Assembly: GCF_900606115.1 (NCBI RefSeq)
Contig: NZ_UWPJ01000019.1
Span: 1-37,791 of the forward strand
Reading direction: 5' to 3'
DNA from: Pigmentiphaga humi
Lineage (GTDB): Bacteria > Pseudomonadota > Gammaproteobacteria > Burkholderiales > Burkholderiaceae_B
DNA: 37,791 nt
Shown here one piece after another: positions 14,979-23,023 of this stretch. The position numbers were made by a program, and so were the translations under genes. Within the stretch, counting starts at the first letter, position 1; each line of letters starts with the position of its first letter. Under the pieces are notes generated by a model. The model made no database searches. It was not told where the DNA came from and saw only the letters and a list, made by a program, of their open reading frames with translations.

Positions 14979-15050
14979 ATGCCTGCCATCCTGCTTTGGC
15001 TTTTAGGCGTTCCCATTCCCATCATCATTCTGCTCGCCATTCTTTTCTGA
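14979..15050 (+). CDS. 23-residue hydrophobic membrane peptide
   Basis: ATG at 14979 to TGA at 15050 encodes MPAILLWLLGVPIPIIILLA followed by ILF. It is almost entirely hydrophobic with a central Gly-Val-Pro and would form a single membrane helix. A strong ribosome site GGAGGA (14967-14972) sits seven bases upstream, much better than expected by chance. It lies between a terminated envelope gene and a polytopic membrane gene whose start is 55 bases downstream, so the two may be co-transcribed. It resembles the small hydrophobic proteins often left unannotated; no function is assigned. Confidence 0.6.
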   Translation: MPAILLWLLGVPIPIIILLAILF

Positions 15051-15105
15051 GCCGACAAGGCATTCGCTCTTGCCCATTCCACTACGCAAAAAGAAAGGCA
15101 ACGTC

Positions 15106-16011
15106 ATGGAAAGCACACGCACCGTTGGTAATCCGTATCCCGCCGCTCCTGCGCCCTACGTCGAGTCGCCACGCTCCGGCGTGTCGTGGGCGGCCATTTT
15201 CGCCGGCGCGGTCGTCGCGGCGGCCATGTTCCTCATGCTGCTGGCCGGCGGATCCGGCCTGGGTTTCGTCTCGATGTCGCCGTGGCGCGGCGAAGGCGCC
15301 TCGGCCATGGCGCTGGGGATAGGCGCCATCATCTGGATGATCGCGACGCACATCGTCTCTTTCGGCCTGGGCGGCTACATCGCCGGCCGGCTGCGGACCA
15401 AGTGGGTGGGAATCCATACCGACGAGGTCTTTTTCCGCGATACGGCGCACGGCCTGCTGGTCTGGGCGCTGAGCGCCGTCGTCAGCGCAGTCGTGCTCGG
15501 CTCTGCGGTCACCTCCGTGGCGAGCGGTACGGCCAAGGCCGGCGCCACGGTGGCTGCGGGTGCCGGGGCGGCAGCGGCGGGCGCGGTGGCAGGCAGTGCC
15601 TCGCCCGACACCATGCGCGCCTCGAGCCAGTACTTCGTGGATACGCTGCTGCGATCCGAACAGCCCGCGCCGTCGGACCGCAACGCCGCGCGCATGGAGC
15701 TGGGCCGCATCATGGCGGTCAGCCTGGCCCGCGGCGAACTCAGCCAGGAAGACCGGACCTATGCCGCGCGTGTCGTGTCGGCGCAGGCCGGCATCGACGA
15801 AGCGACGGCGCAGCAGCGCATCGACGCCACTGTCGCGCGTGCCAAGCAGGCCGCCGAGCAGGCCGAGCAGAAGGCGCGCGAAGCCGCCGATGCGGCCCGC
15901 AAGGCCGCCGCGGGCTTCGCGTTGTGGGCGTTCGCGTCCATGCTGATCGGTGCCTTCGTGGCTAGCTGGATGGCAACCGTGGGCGGCCGCGGCCGCGACG
16001 CGGTGGTCTGA
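15106..16011 (+). CDS. Four-helix integral membrane protein of unknown function
   Basis: 301 residues; start at ATG 15106 (AAAGG upstream) rather than 15070. Membrane segments are visible at about 26-53, 67-92, 112-138 and 268-292. Between the third and fourth lies a soluble stretch ending in an Ala/Lys/Glu-rich heptad region (about 230-267) likely to be a coiled coil. The arrangement SWAAIFAGAVVAAAM...GGYIAGRL resembles bacterial membrane proteins loosely labelled PhnA-like or YrzE-like. Function is unknown; the neighbourhood suggests an envelope or stress group with the glycine-zipper protein and the 23-residue peptide. Confidence 0.75.
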   Translation: MESTRTVGNPYPAAPAPYVESPRSGVSWAAIFAGAVVAAAMFLMLLAGGSGLGFVSMSPWRGEGASAMALGIGAIIWMIATHIVSFGLGGYIAGRLRTKWVGIHTDEVFFRDTAHGLLVWALSAVVSAVVLGSAVTSVASGTAKAGATVAAGAGAAAAGAVAGSASPDTMRASSQYFVDTLLRSEQPAPSDRNAARMELGRIMAVSLARGELSQEDRTYAARVVSAQAGIDEATAQQRIDATVARAKQAAEQAEQKAREAADAARKAAAGFALWAFASMLIGAFVASWMATVGGRGRDAVV

Positions 16012-16027
16012 AGCGCAGCGCCATCGA

Positions 16028-16053
16028 GCCCGCGGCCGGTTGGCGGCGCGGGC
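16028..16053. terminator. Bidirectional hairpin between convergent genes
   Basis: GCCCGCG (16028-16034) pairs with CGCGGGC (16047-16053) between the stops at 16011 (plus) and 16075 (minus). There is no T-run on either strand, so its role as terminator is tentative. Confidence 0.3.
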
Positions 16054-16074
16054 CCGGTGGCCGGCCTGCGCCGT

Positions 16075-16644
16075 TCAAGCTGCCGGCTTGCGCCGGCGCT
16101 TGAGCGCCAGCATGGTGCCGCGGCAGGAGGGCTTGCCGCACAGGCACTGGTAGTTCTTCTTGAGCGTGGGGGTCAGGCGCTCGTCGATGATCAGGCCGTA
16201 GTCGTAGTTCAGTTCCTCGCCGCGCTCGATGGGCTGCAGCGTGGCGATGAAGACGCGGCCGTCGTCGGTTTCCTCGGCTTCGCAATTGGGTTCGCAGCAG
16301 TGGTTGATCCAGCGCGCGTCGTTGCCGTGGCTGCCGCCGTCGATGACCTTGCCGCCGTCCAGCGCGAAGAAAAAGGTGTGGTACGGGTCGTCCGGGTTTA
16401 CCGGATGGCGCCGGTCCGCCTCCTTGGCGCTGATGATCTCGCCGGTGTACTCCATGATGCGCGTCCCGGCGGGAATCTTGCGCGCGGCGAATACTCCCGT
16501 TCCGTGCACCCGCGAACGCCGCACGATGTGCCAGGCCTTGCCGTTGGGAGCGGGATCGGCCTCGACGCGCATCGCTTGGGCGGGCGGCTCGGCAATGGAG
16601 GACTTGCGCGCCCGGCTGGGCGCCTTCTTGGATTCGGCGGTCAT
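16075..16644 (-). CDS. SET-domain protein lysine methyltransferase
   Basis: 189 residues with a complete SET domain. The SAM-binding HGTGVFAARKIPAGTRIMEYTGEII covers 47-71, NHCCEPN 114-120 is the NHSxxPN motif, and ELNYDYG 144-150 holds the catalytic tyrosine. A post-SET-like cysteine cluster follows (CLCGKPSCRG: C167, C169, C174), which with a cysteine of the NHCCEPNC segment could bind zinc. The N-terminal 20 residues are Lys/Arg/Ser-rich. Family knowledge: SET enzymes methylate lysines; the chlamydial member acts on histone-like Hc1. The ATG lies 8 bases after the topB stop and lacks a clear ribosome site, so translation is probably coupled to topB. Confidence 0.9.
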   Translation of the reverse strand: MTAESKKAPSRARKSSIAEPPAQAMRVEADPAPNGKAWHIVRRSRVHGTGVFAARKIPAGTRIMEYTGEIISAKEADRRHPVNPDDPYHTFFFALDGGKVIDGGSHGNDARWINHCCEPNCEAEETDDGRVFIATLQPIERGEELNYDYGLIIDERLTPTLKKNYQCLCGKPSCRGTMLALKRRRKPAA

Positions 16645-16652
16645 GGGGCGGC

Positions 16653-19313
16653 TCAGGTCGTGGTCTTGGCTGCGGCCTTTCTGGCCGTTTTTTTAGCCGG
16701 GGCTTTCTTGGCCGCAGTCTTGGCCGGGGCTTTTTTGGCTGCGGCTTTCTTGGCGGGCGCCTTCTTGGCTGCAGCCTTTTTGGCCGCGGCCTTCTTCGGC
16801 GCCGGCGCCTCGGCCTCGCCTGCATCCGCCGCCTTGCGCTCGGCCGCGCTGCCGGCCGCCTTGCCGCTCTTGGCGGGGCGCGGCTCGAACTCGAAGCCGA
16901 TCTTGCCGTCCGCCTGCCTGACCAGGAAGGCCTTGAACTTGCGGTTGGTGCGGCTGGAGACGAAGTTCTGCAGCAAGTCGGTGCGGCCTTCCGACAGCAG
17001 CTTGCCCATCTGCTCGGCGGTGATCTCCTGCTGCAGGATTACCTTGCCCGAACGGAAATCGCAGCTGCGCTGCGGTCCGACCGATTTCTCGCAGACATAG
17101 CTCATGCCATGCTCGAAGACGCGCGCATGACACTTGGGGCAGGCGCCGACCGGCGTCTGGCCGGAGAAATCCACCGGTTCGCTGGATTCCTCGTCGTCCT
17201 GGCCGAAATCGAACTCGAGCTTGTATTCGTCGGTGATGCGCAGGATGGCCGAGAAGGGGCGGCCCATCTTGCTGATGAAGCCGTTGAGCGGGCCGATCTC
17301 GCGCTTGGCCAGCAGTTCCTCGACTTCCGGCAACTCGAACGTGCGGCCGCCCGGATGCTTGCTGATGGAGAAGTCGCAGGCCGTGCAGGCGTAGCGGCGG
17401 TAGTTCTCCTTCACCACGCCGCCGCATTTCGGGCAGGGCGTGGCCAGCGTGGCGTAGTCGCCCGGCACGGTGTCGCGGTCGTATTCCTTGGCGCGCTTGA
17501 CGATGACCTGGGTCATTTGCGCTATCTCGCGCATGAAGGCCTCGCGCGCCAATTGGCCGCGCTCGATCTGCGACAGCTTGTGCTCCCACTCGCCGGTCAG
17601 CTCGGGGGAAGTGAGCTCGTCCACGTCCAGGCCCCCGAGCAGCGTCATCAACTGGCGCGCCTTGGCGGTCGGCACCAGGTCGCGGCCTTCGCGGCGCAGA
17701 TAGACTTCGTTGATCAGGCCTTCGATGATGCCCGCGCGCGTGGCCGGCGTGCCCAGGCCGCGCGCCGACATGGCCTCGCGCAATTCCTCGTCGTCCACCA
17801 GCTTGCCGGCGCCTTCCATGGCCGACAGCAGCGTGGCTTCGGAATAGCGCGCCGGCGGCTTGGTGACCAGGCCCACGGCCTCGATTTCCTCGGTGCGCAC
17901 CTGCTCGCCCGCGGCGACGGGAACGAGGTTGGCGTCCTCGCCCTGGCTCTCGCGGCCGTAGATGGCCATCCAGCCCGGGTTGACCAGGACCTTGCCTTCA
18001 GTCTTGAAATGATGGCCGGCGACCTCGGTGATGCGGGTCGTGACCAGGAATTCCGCGGCGGGGAAGAACACCGCCAGGAAGCGCTTGACCACCATGTCGT
18101 ACAGCTTGGCCTCGGCTTCGCTCATCTCGCGCGGCGCCTGCAGCGTCGGGATGATGGCGAAGTGGTCCGACACCTTCTTGTTGTCGAACACGCGGCGGTT
18201 GGGCTTGACCCAGCCCTTGTCCAGGATCTGGCTGGCGAACGGCGCATAGCCGGGCCGGCCGGCCGCCAGCGTCTGCATGGTCTGGCGCACGGTGACGACG
18301 TAGTCTTCCGGCAGGTAGCGCGAATCGGTACGCGGGTAGGTCAGCGCCTTGTGGCGCTCGTACAGCGACTGCGCCAGCGCCAGCGTGGTCTTGGCCGAGT
18401 AGCCGAAGCGCGAGTTGGCCTCGCGCTGCAGCGTGGTCAGGTCGTAGAGCAGCCCGGACAACTGGGTCGAGGGTTTGGATTCCTCGGTGACGGTGCCGGT
18501 GCGGTCGCGGCAGGCCGCCACCACCGACTCGGCCGCGGCCTTGCTCCACAGGCGCGAATCGCGTTTCTCGGCGTCTTGTGGATCCTTGACGTGCTTGGGG
18601 TCGAACCAGCGGCCTTCGTACAGGCCCGCAGCGGCGACGAACTGCGCGCGCACTTCCCAGAAGTCGCGCGGCACGAACCGGCGGATGCGTTCCTCGCGCT
18701 CGGCCACGATGGCCAGCGTCGGCGTCTGCACGCGGCCCACCGGCGTCTTGAAGAAGCCGCCGTCCTTGCTGTTGAAGGCGGTCATGGCGCGCGTGCCGTT
18801 GATGCCCACCAGCCAGTCGGCCTCGGCGCGCGAGCGCGCCGCCGATTCGAGCGGCTGCAGCGCGGAGTCGCTGCGCAGGTCGGCGAACGCGTCGCGGATC
18901 GCCTGCTGCGTCATCGACTGCAGCCACAGCCGGCGGATCGGCTTGTTGGTTTTGGCGTACTGGACGATGTAGCGGAAGATCAGCTCGCCCTCGCGCCCTG
19001 CGTCGCAGGCGTTGATCAGCGCGTCGACGTCCTTGCGCTTGATCAGCCGCACCAGCAGCCGCAGCCGCTCTTCCGAGCGCTTGTCGGCCGGCCCCAGCTC
19101 GAACTCGGGCGGAATCACCGGAAGGTGCGTGAAGCTCCATTTGCCCTTGACCGGATCATTGGGGGCGACGAGCGTGAGCAGGTGCCCGATGCTCGAAGCA
19201 AGCACGTAGTCGTCGCTTTCGAAGTAATCGCCTTCGCGCTTGAATCCTCCCAGCGCGCGGGAAATATCCAGCGCGACCGACGGTTTCTCGGCGATGATCA
19301 GAGTTTTGCCCAT
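16653..19313 (-). CDS. topB: DNA topoisomerase III with histone-H1-like C-terminal tail
   Basis: 886 residues. The N-terminal Toprim domain begins MGKTLIIAEKPSVALDIS, with the acidic DAGREGELIFR motif near 105-115. The catalytic tyrosine is Y326 in ALTYPRTDSRY, close to Y328 of E. coli TopB. Two C-terminal zinc-ribbon-like units follow: CPKCGG...CTAC from 627, and CPKCHA...C from 725. The last 47 residues are repeats of KKAAAKKAPAK, a histone-H1-like DNA-binding tail that adds positive charge. Type IA topoisomerase III decatenates DNA by single-strand passage. Ribosome site GGAAG precedes the start. The SET-domain gene is directly downstream. Confidence 0.95.
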   Translation of the reverse strand: MGKTLIIAEKPSVALDISRALGGFKREGDYFESDDYVLASSIGHLLTLVAPNDPVKGKWSFTHLPVIPPEFELGPADKRSEERLRLLVRLIKRKDVDALINACDAGREGELIFRYIVQYAKTNKPIRRLWLQSMTQQAIRDAFADLRSDSALQPLESAARSRAEADWLVGINGTRAMTAFNSKDGGFFKTPVGRVQTPTLAIVAEREERIRRFVPRDFWEVRAQFVAAAGLYEGRWFDPKHVKDPQDAEKRDSRLWSKAAAESVVAACRDRTGTVTEESKPSTQLSGLLYDLTTLQREANSRFGYSAKTTLALAQSLYERHKALTYPRTDSRYLPEDYVVTVRQTMQTLAAGRPGYAPFASQILDKGWVKPNRRVFDNKKVSDHFAIIPTLQAPREMSEAEAKLYDMVVKRFLAVFFPAAEFLVTTRITEVAGHHFKTEGKVLVNPGWMAIYGRESQGEDANLVPVAAGEQVRTEEIEAVGLVTKPPARYSEATLLSAMEGAGKLVDDEELREAMSARGLGTPATRAGIIEGLINEVYLRREGRDLVPTAKARQLMTLLGGLDVDELTSPELTGEWEHKLSQIERGQLAREAFMREIAQMTQVIVKRAKEYDRDTVPGDYATLATPCPKCGGVVKENYRRYACTACDFSISKHPGGRTFELPEVEELLAKREIGPLNGFISKMGRPFSAILRITDEYKLEFDFGQDDEESSEPVDFSGQTPVGACPKCHARVFEHGMSYVCEKSVGPQRSCDFRSGKVILQQEITAEQMGKLLSEGRTDLLQNFVSSRTNRKFKAFLVRQADGKIGFEFEPRPAKSGKAAGSAAERKAADAGEAEAPAPKKAAAKKAAAKKAPAKKAAAKKAPAKTAAKKAPAKKTARKAAAKTTT

Positions 19314-19381
19314 TGACTTCCAGTAGAACGGAGCCGACGCCCGCTAATAATAAGTGCGTCAAAGCGCCGGATGATACGGGT

Positions 19382-19416
19382 GGACCTTTGTCCAGTAAAG
19401 GGGACCCATCCCCTTT
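19382..19416 (-). other. Tandem hairpins in the smg-topB spacer
   Basis: AAAGGGGA (19397-19404) pairs perfectly with TCCCCTTT (19409-19416) around a 4-base loop. A smaller hairpin GGAC/GTCC lies at 19382-19393. On the minus strand these sit between the smg stop and topB start. No T-run follows, so they may be an attenuator-like or processing structure rather than a terminator. Confidence 0.35.
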
Positions 19417-19449
19417 GCCCGCTGGTGTAGGGCCCCCGGAGGGCCGCCT

Positions 19450-19908
19450 CTAATGGAGTTGTCGTGCGGTGCCGTCTTCCAGGAGCTCTTCCAGGATCAG
19501 GTTGTCGATCTCCGTTTCCTGGCTCCACAGGACCATCAGCACGATGATCTTGAGCTTTTCGAGGGGGACGGGAGCTTCGCCGAGGGCGAAGGCGCGGTCG
19601 ATGACGATTTCGCGCAGGGGGGACGACAACACGCCTGCCGACTCGAGGAAGGCAATGAAACCCACGGCTTCCGAACCGAGCTGGCGATACTCGGCATCGG
19701 CGTAGATACGACAGCCGCTGCTGGGGACGAGGGCGAGATCAACGCAACGATGAGTGGATTCGGCAAGCCCGGACAGCCAGGTCAGGGCGTCGTCGATTTC
19801 ATCGTCTTCGAAGCCGGCGGCGGCAAGTTTGCGCGCCAGCGTGTCCGGATCCGGGCACGCTTCCGGCGTGTAGTAGTTCTCGAAGAGGTAGACGAGAATG
19901 TCAAACAT
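19450..19908 (-). CDS. smg: Smg family protein (DUF494)
   Basis: 152 residues starting MFDILVYLFENYY, the invariant Smg N-terminus, with the acidic DEIDDALTWL segment and C-terminal VLWSQETEIDNLILEELL typical of the family. Smg is an acidic, mainly helical protein of unknown function that is almost always encoded beside dprA, as it is here. Seventy-two bases separate it from dprA. No clear ribosome-binding site precedes the ATG. Confidence 0.93.
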   Translation of the reverse strand: MFDILVYLFENYYTPEACPDPDTLARKLAAAGFEDDEIDDALTWLSGLAESTHRCVDLALVPSSGCRIYADAEYRQLGSEAVGFIAFLESAGVLSSPLREIVIDRAFALGEAPVPLEKLKIIVLMVLWSQETEIDNLILEELLEDGTARQLH

Positions 19909-19980
19909 AAGTCAGCGTGTAAGGCCTGGACCACTCTACGCTCAATTGCCCGCCCAGGCAAATGAGCGGCCGCTTCCTGC

Positions 19981-21108
19981 TCATGCGTTGTGCGCGCGGC
20001 ACACTTGGTAGCGTCCTCCGTCCAGGCGCGCGACCCGGCCCTGCAGCTCCAGCGCGAGCAGGCGCGCCTGCAGAACGGGAACGGCCAGTCCGCTGCGCGC
20101 GGCCAGGGCGTCCAGGTGGATCGGGCCGTAGCCCATCGCCGCGAGCAGTCCGTCCGCGGGAACCGGCGCGGATCCCGGCTCTTCTCCGGAGCGGCCGAAG
20201 AGCCGCCGCGCGCCGTGCAGCTCGTCCAGGATGTCCTCCGCCGACTCGACCAGTGTGGCGCCCTGGCGGATCAGCGCATGGCAGCCGCGCGCCAGCGGCG
20301 AGTGGATGGAGCCGGGGATCGCGAACACCTCGCGGCCGGTCTCTGCCGCCAGCCGGGCGGTGATCAGCGAACCGCTGCGCAGGGCGGCCTCGGCCACCAG
20401 CGTGCCGCGCGCCAGGCCCGCCACCAGCCGGTTGCGGCGGGGAAACTGATGCGCCAGCGCCGGCGTGCCGAGCGGGAATTCGGACACGATGGCCCCCATG
20501 GCTTCGATCTCCTGCGCCAGGCGGCGATGGCGCGCGGGGTAGACCACGTCGGCGCCCGTCCCCACCACCGCTATCGTGCCGCCGCCGGCCGCGCCCGCCT
20601 CCAGCGCGCCTCGATGGGCGGCCGCGTCGATGCCGAGTGCCATGCCGCTGACGATGCACCAACCCTGGCGCGCCAGGTGGCGGGCGAAGGCGTGAGCGCT
20701 CGCCAGGCCGTCGGGCGTGGCGTTGCGGGCGCCGACCACGGCGATGGCCGGCCGGCTCAGCCATGCCGGGTCGCCGCACACGTAGAGCACCGGCGGCGGG
20801 TCGTGCAGGTCGCGCAGCGCCTGCGGATAGGCGCCATCGCCCAGCGTCAGCACGTGGCGGCCGGGCGCCTGCACCCATTCCAGCGCGCGTTCGACGGCTT
20901 CCCGCATCGGGGCGGACGGAGGGTCGCGCAACTGGCCGGCCAGAGGGGCGGGCAAGCGCTCGGCCAGCGCCTGCCGGGACAGGCCATAGAGCGTCGGCGG
21001 CGGGCCGATCTCGCGCAGCAGCTCGCCGGCGGTGGCGGGCCCGATGCCGGGTTCGAGCGAGAGCCGGAGCCAGGCGGACAATTCTTCCTGAGAGTGGACA
21101 AGAGGCAT
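19981..21108 (-). CDS. dprA: DNA-processing protein DprA
   Basis: 375 residues; start at ATG 21108 ([16 protein letters not shown]) preferred to 21150. An N-terminal SAM-like region (about 8-70) precedes the extended Rossmann fold with [42 protein letters not shown] and the signature [13 protein letters not shown]-terminal winged-helix (DML1-type) domain covers about 310-370. Family knowledge: DprA protects incoming single-stranded DNA and loads RecA during transformation, though it is conserved in species not known to be competent. Divergent from def. Confidence 0.95.
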   Translation of the reverse strand: MPLVHSQEELSAWLRLSLEPGIGPATAGELLREIGPPPTLYGLSRQALAERLPAPLAGQLRDPPSAPMREAVERALEWVQAPGRHVLTLGDGAYPQALRDLHDPPPVLYVCGDPAWLSRPAIAVVGARNATPDGLASAHAFARHLARQGWCIVSGMALGIDAAAHRGALEAGAAGGGTIAVVGTGADVVYPARHRRLAQEIEAMGAIVSEFPLGTPALAHQFPRRNRLVAGLARGTLVAEAALRSGSLITARLAAETGREVFAIPGSIHSPLARGCHALIRQGATLVESAEDILDELHGARRLFGRSGEEPGSAPVPADGLLAAMGYGPIHLDALAARSGLAVPVLQARLLALELQGRVARLDGGRYQVCRAHNA

Positions 21109-21276
21109 GGCGCGCGAAGAGCAGTATCTGCGGGCCGCCATGTTAAGCATGCCGGGCGGTCGGCCGGCGCCGCCTCAGGATCGTCTTGTCCCACGGGAAA
21201 ACCGAGGGGCGGCCGCCGCTCCGCCGTGCGTCGCCGCGCAGGCGGAACCGGCTGGCAAGCTGTGTTATCTTGCCTC

Positions 21277-21306
21277 TTGGAATCCGGGGCTTGCGCCCCA
21301 TCTAAT
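21277..21306 (+). promoter_or_regulatory. Candidate def promoter with hairpin in its spacer
   Basis: TTGGAA (21277-21282) and TCTAAT (21301-21306, 5/6 to -10) are 18 bases apart. The spacer contains the perfect hairpin GGGGC/GCCCC (21286-21290, 21295-21299). An inverted repeat GGCAAG/CTTGCC (21254-21259, 21269-21274) lies just upstream. It would give a roughly 57-base leader for def. Confidence 0.4.
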
Positions 21307-21369
21307 TCCCATCAAAACAACGATTTAGCGCAACCGCCGCCCGCGCTCCCGGGCAGCGGCGATACGACC

Positions 21370-21870
21370 ATGGCATTGCTACCGATACTCCACTATCCCG
21401 ACGCGCGGCTGCACAAGAAAGCCAAGCCGGTCGCCGTCGTGGACGACCGCATCCGCGGCATCGTGCGCGACATGGCCGAGACCATGTACGCCGCCCCGGG
21501 TGTCGGCTTGGCCGCCACGCAAGTCGATATCCATGAGCGCATCGTGGTGATCGACGTCTCCGAGCAGAGCGACGACCTGCTGGTGCTGATCAATCCGGTC
21601 ATCACCTGGAAAAGCGAAGAAACCCAGGTCTACGAGGAAGGCTGCCTCTCCGTGCCCGGCGTCTACGACGAAGTCAAGCGCGCCGCCCGCATCAAGGCCG
21701 AAGCCACCAACGAACAAGGCGAGCGCTACGAATTCGACGCCGAAGGCCTCCTCGCCGTCTGCGTCCAGCACGAACTCGACCACCTCGACGGCAAAGTCTT
21801 CGTCGAATACCTCTCCCAGCTCAAGCAAAGCCGCATCAAGACCAAGCTGAAAAAGCTCGCCGCGGCGTAG
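21370..21870 (+). CDS. def: Peptide deformylase
   Basis: 166 residues with all three deformylase motifs: GVGLAATQ (44-51), EGCLS (90-94, metal ligand C92) and QHELDHLDG (133-141, ligands H134 and H138, catalytic E135). It removes the N-formyl group from nascent proteins at the ribosome, using Fe or Zn. Only one def is seen, followed by fmt, the enzyme that adds the formyl group. This def-fmt pairing is common, but here a 205-base gap with one intergenic repeat copy separates them, so fmt may have its own promoter. The methionine at 21370 matches the family N-terminus. Confidence 0.97.
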   Translation: MALLPILHYPDARLHKKAKPVAVVDDRIRGIVRDMAETMYAAPGVGLAATQVDIHERIVVIDVSEQSDDLLVLINPVITWKSEETQVYEEGCLSVPGVYDEVKRAARIKAEATNEQGERYEFDAEGLLAVCVQHELDHLDGKVFVEYLSQLKQSRIKTKLKKLAAA

Positions 21871-21991
21871 AGCCTCTCCGCCCACCCCGCCGCCCATAGA
21901 GAGGGAACCCGCAAAGCGGGGACGCAACCCCCCCTTGCTATCATTCCATTCTCACCAACACTAGCCACCCCCCAATTCCCGCCGCCGCCCA

Positions 21992-22067
21992 CCCAGGGTG
22001 CCGCGGATCCGGCTCAGCCGGTCCGCCAGCACCGCCCCCTGGGGGGCGCGCGAAGCGCGTAGGGGGG
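21992..22067 (+). repeat. Three-hairpin intergenic repeat, copy C
   Basis: Oriented like copies B and E on the plus strand, ending GCGCGTAGGGGGG nine bases before the fmt ATG, so its terminal G-run can serve as part of the Shine-Dalgarno region. The compound stem reads (minus strand) GGTGC, GCGGA, CCGGC with GCCGG, TCCGC, GCACC. A smaller hairpin CCCGC/GCGGG at 21908-21920 downstream of def may be a decayed partner. Confidence 0.85.
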
Positions 22068-22075
22068 ATCATCAG

Positions 22076-23023
22076 ATGAAGCTGGTTTTCGCCGGTACGC
22101 CGGAATTCGCCAAGATTGCGCTGCAGGCCTTGATGGCTGCGGGGCATGAGATCGTGCTCGTCCTGACCCAGCCGGATCGCCCGGCGGGGCGGGGGCTCAA
22201 GCTGACGCCCAGCCCCGTGAAGACCGCCGCCCTGGAGGCGGGGGTGCCGGTGCTGCAGCCGCGCAGCCTGCGGCTGGACGGCAAGTTTCCCCAGGAGGCG
22301 GCGCAGGCGCACGAGGCGCTGCACGCGGCGCGGGCCGATGCGATGATCGTGGCCGCCTATGGCCTGATCCTGCCGCAGGCGGTGCTGGGCATTCCACGCC
22401 TGGGCTGCCTGAACATCCATGCCAGCCTGCTGCCGCGCTGGCGCGGCGCGGCGCCGATCCAGCGGGCGATCGAGGCGGGCGATGCCGAGACCGGCATCAC
22501 CATCATGCAGATGGATGCGGGGCTGGATACGGGCGACATGCTGCTCGAGGGCGTGCTGCCCATCGAACCCGGCCAGTCGGCTGCCGAGCTGCACGACCGG
22601 CTGGCCGCGATGGGCGGCGAATTGATCGTGCAGGCGCTGGAGCGCCTCGGGCAGGGCGGCCTGCCCGCCACGCCGCAGCCGGCCGAGGGCGTGACCTATG
22701 CGGCCAAGCTGGACAAGGCCGAGGCGGCGCTCGATCTCGCCCGTCCCGCCGCCGAACTGGCGCGCCGGGTGGCGGCGTTCAACCCGGTGCCGGGAGCGAC
22801 GGTGCGGCTGCCCGGCCTGGCCGATCCGGTCAAGGTCTGGCGCGCCCGCGCGCTGGACGAATCGACGCAAGCCGCGCCCGGCACCGTGCTGCGCGCGGGC
22901 GCCGAGGGCGTGGACCTGGCGGCAGGCGGCGGCGTCCTGCGCCTGATCGAATTGCAAAAGGCAGGCGGCAAGCGCCAGCCCGTGGATGTATTCGTGCGGG
23001 GCTGGACCCCTGGGGCAGCCTGA
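22076..23023 (+). CDS. fmt: Methionyl-tRNA formyltransferase
   Basis: 315 residues. The N-terminal formyltransferase domain has catalytic N113 and H115 in [19 protein letters not shown] and D151 in [12 protein letters not shown]. The C-terminal OB-like tRNA-binding domain covers about 205-310. It transfers formyl from 10-formyl-tetrahydrofolate to initiator Met-tRNA. Start at ATG 22076 is the family start, and intergenic repeat copy C provides the upstream purine run. The stop overlaps the rsmB start by one base (TGATG), so the two are translationally coupled. Confidence 0.97.
   Translation: MKLVFAGTPEFAKIALQALMAAGHEIVLVLTQPDRPAGRGLKLTPSPVKTAALEAGVPVLQPRSLRLDGKFPQEAAQAHEALHAARADAMIVAAYGLILPQAVLGIPRLGCLNIHASLLPRWRGAAPIQRAIEAGDAETGITIMQMDAGLDTGDMLLEGVLPIEPGQSAAELHDRLAAMGGELIVQALERLGQGGLPATPQPAEGVTYAAKLDKAEAALDLARPAAELARRVAAFNPVPGATVRLPGLADPVKVWRARALDESTQAAPGTVLRAGAEGVDLAAGGGVLRLIELQKAGGKRQPVDVFVRGWTPGAA

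Noticed and set aside
17109-19316. 735-codon open frame opposite topB
   Set aside because: Antisense shadow of topB caused by high GC and rare stops; the translation is low-complexity Arg/Leu/Ala/His-rich with no domain, while topB has full family motifs.
19990-21870. 626-codon plus-strand frame extending into def
   Set aside because: Only its last 166 residues are real (Def); the upstream part is antisense to dprA.
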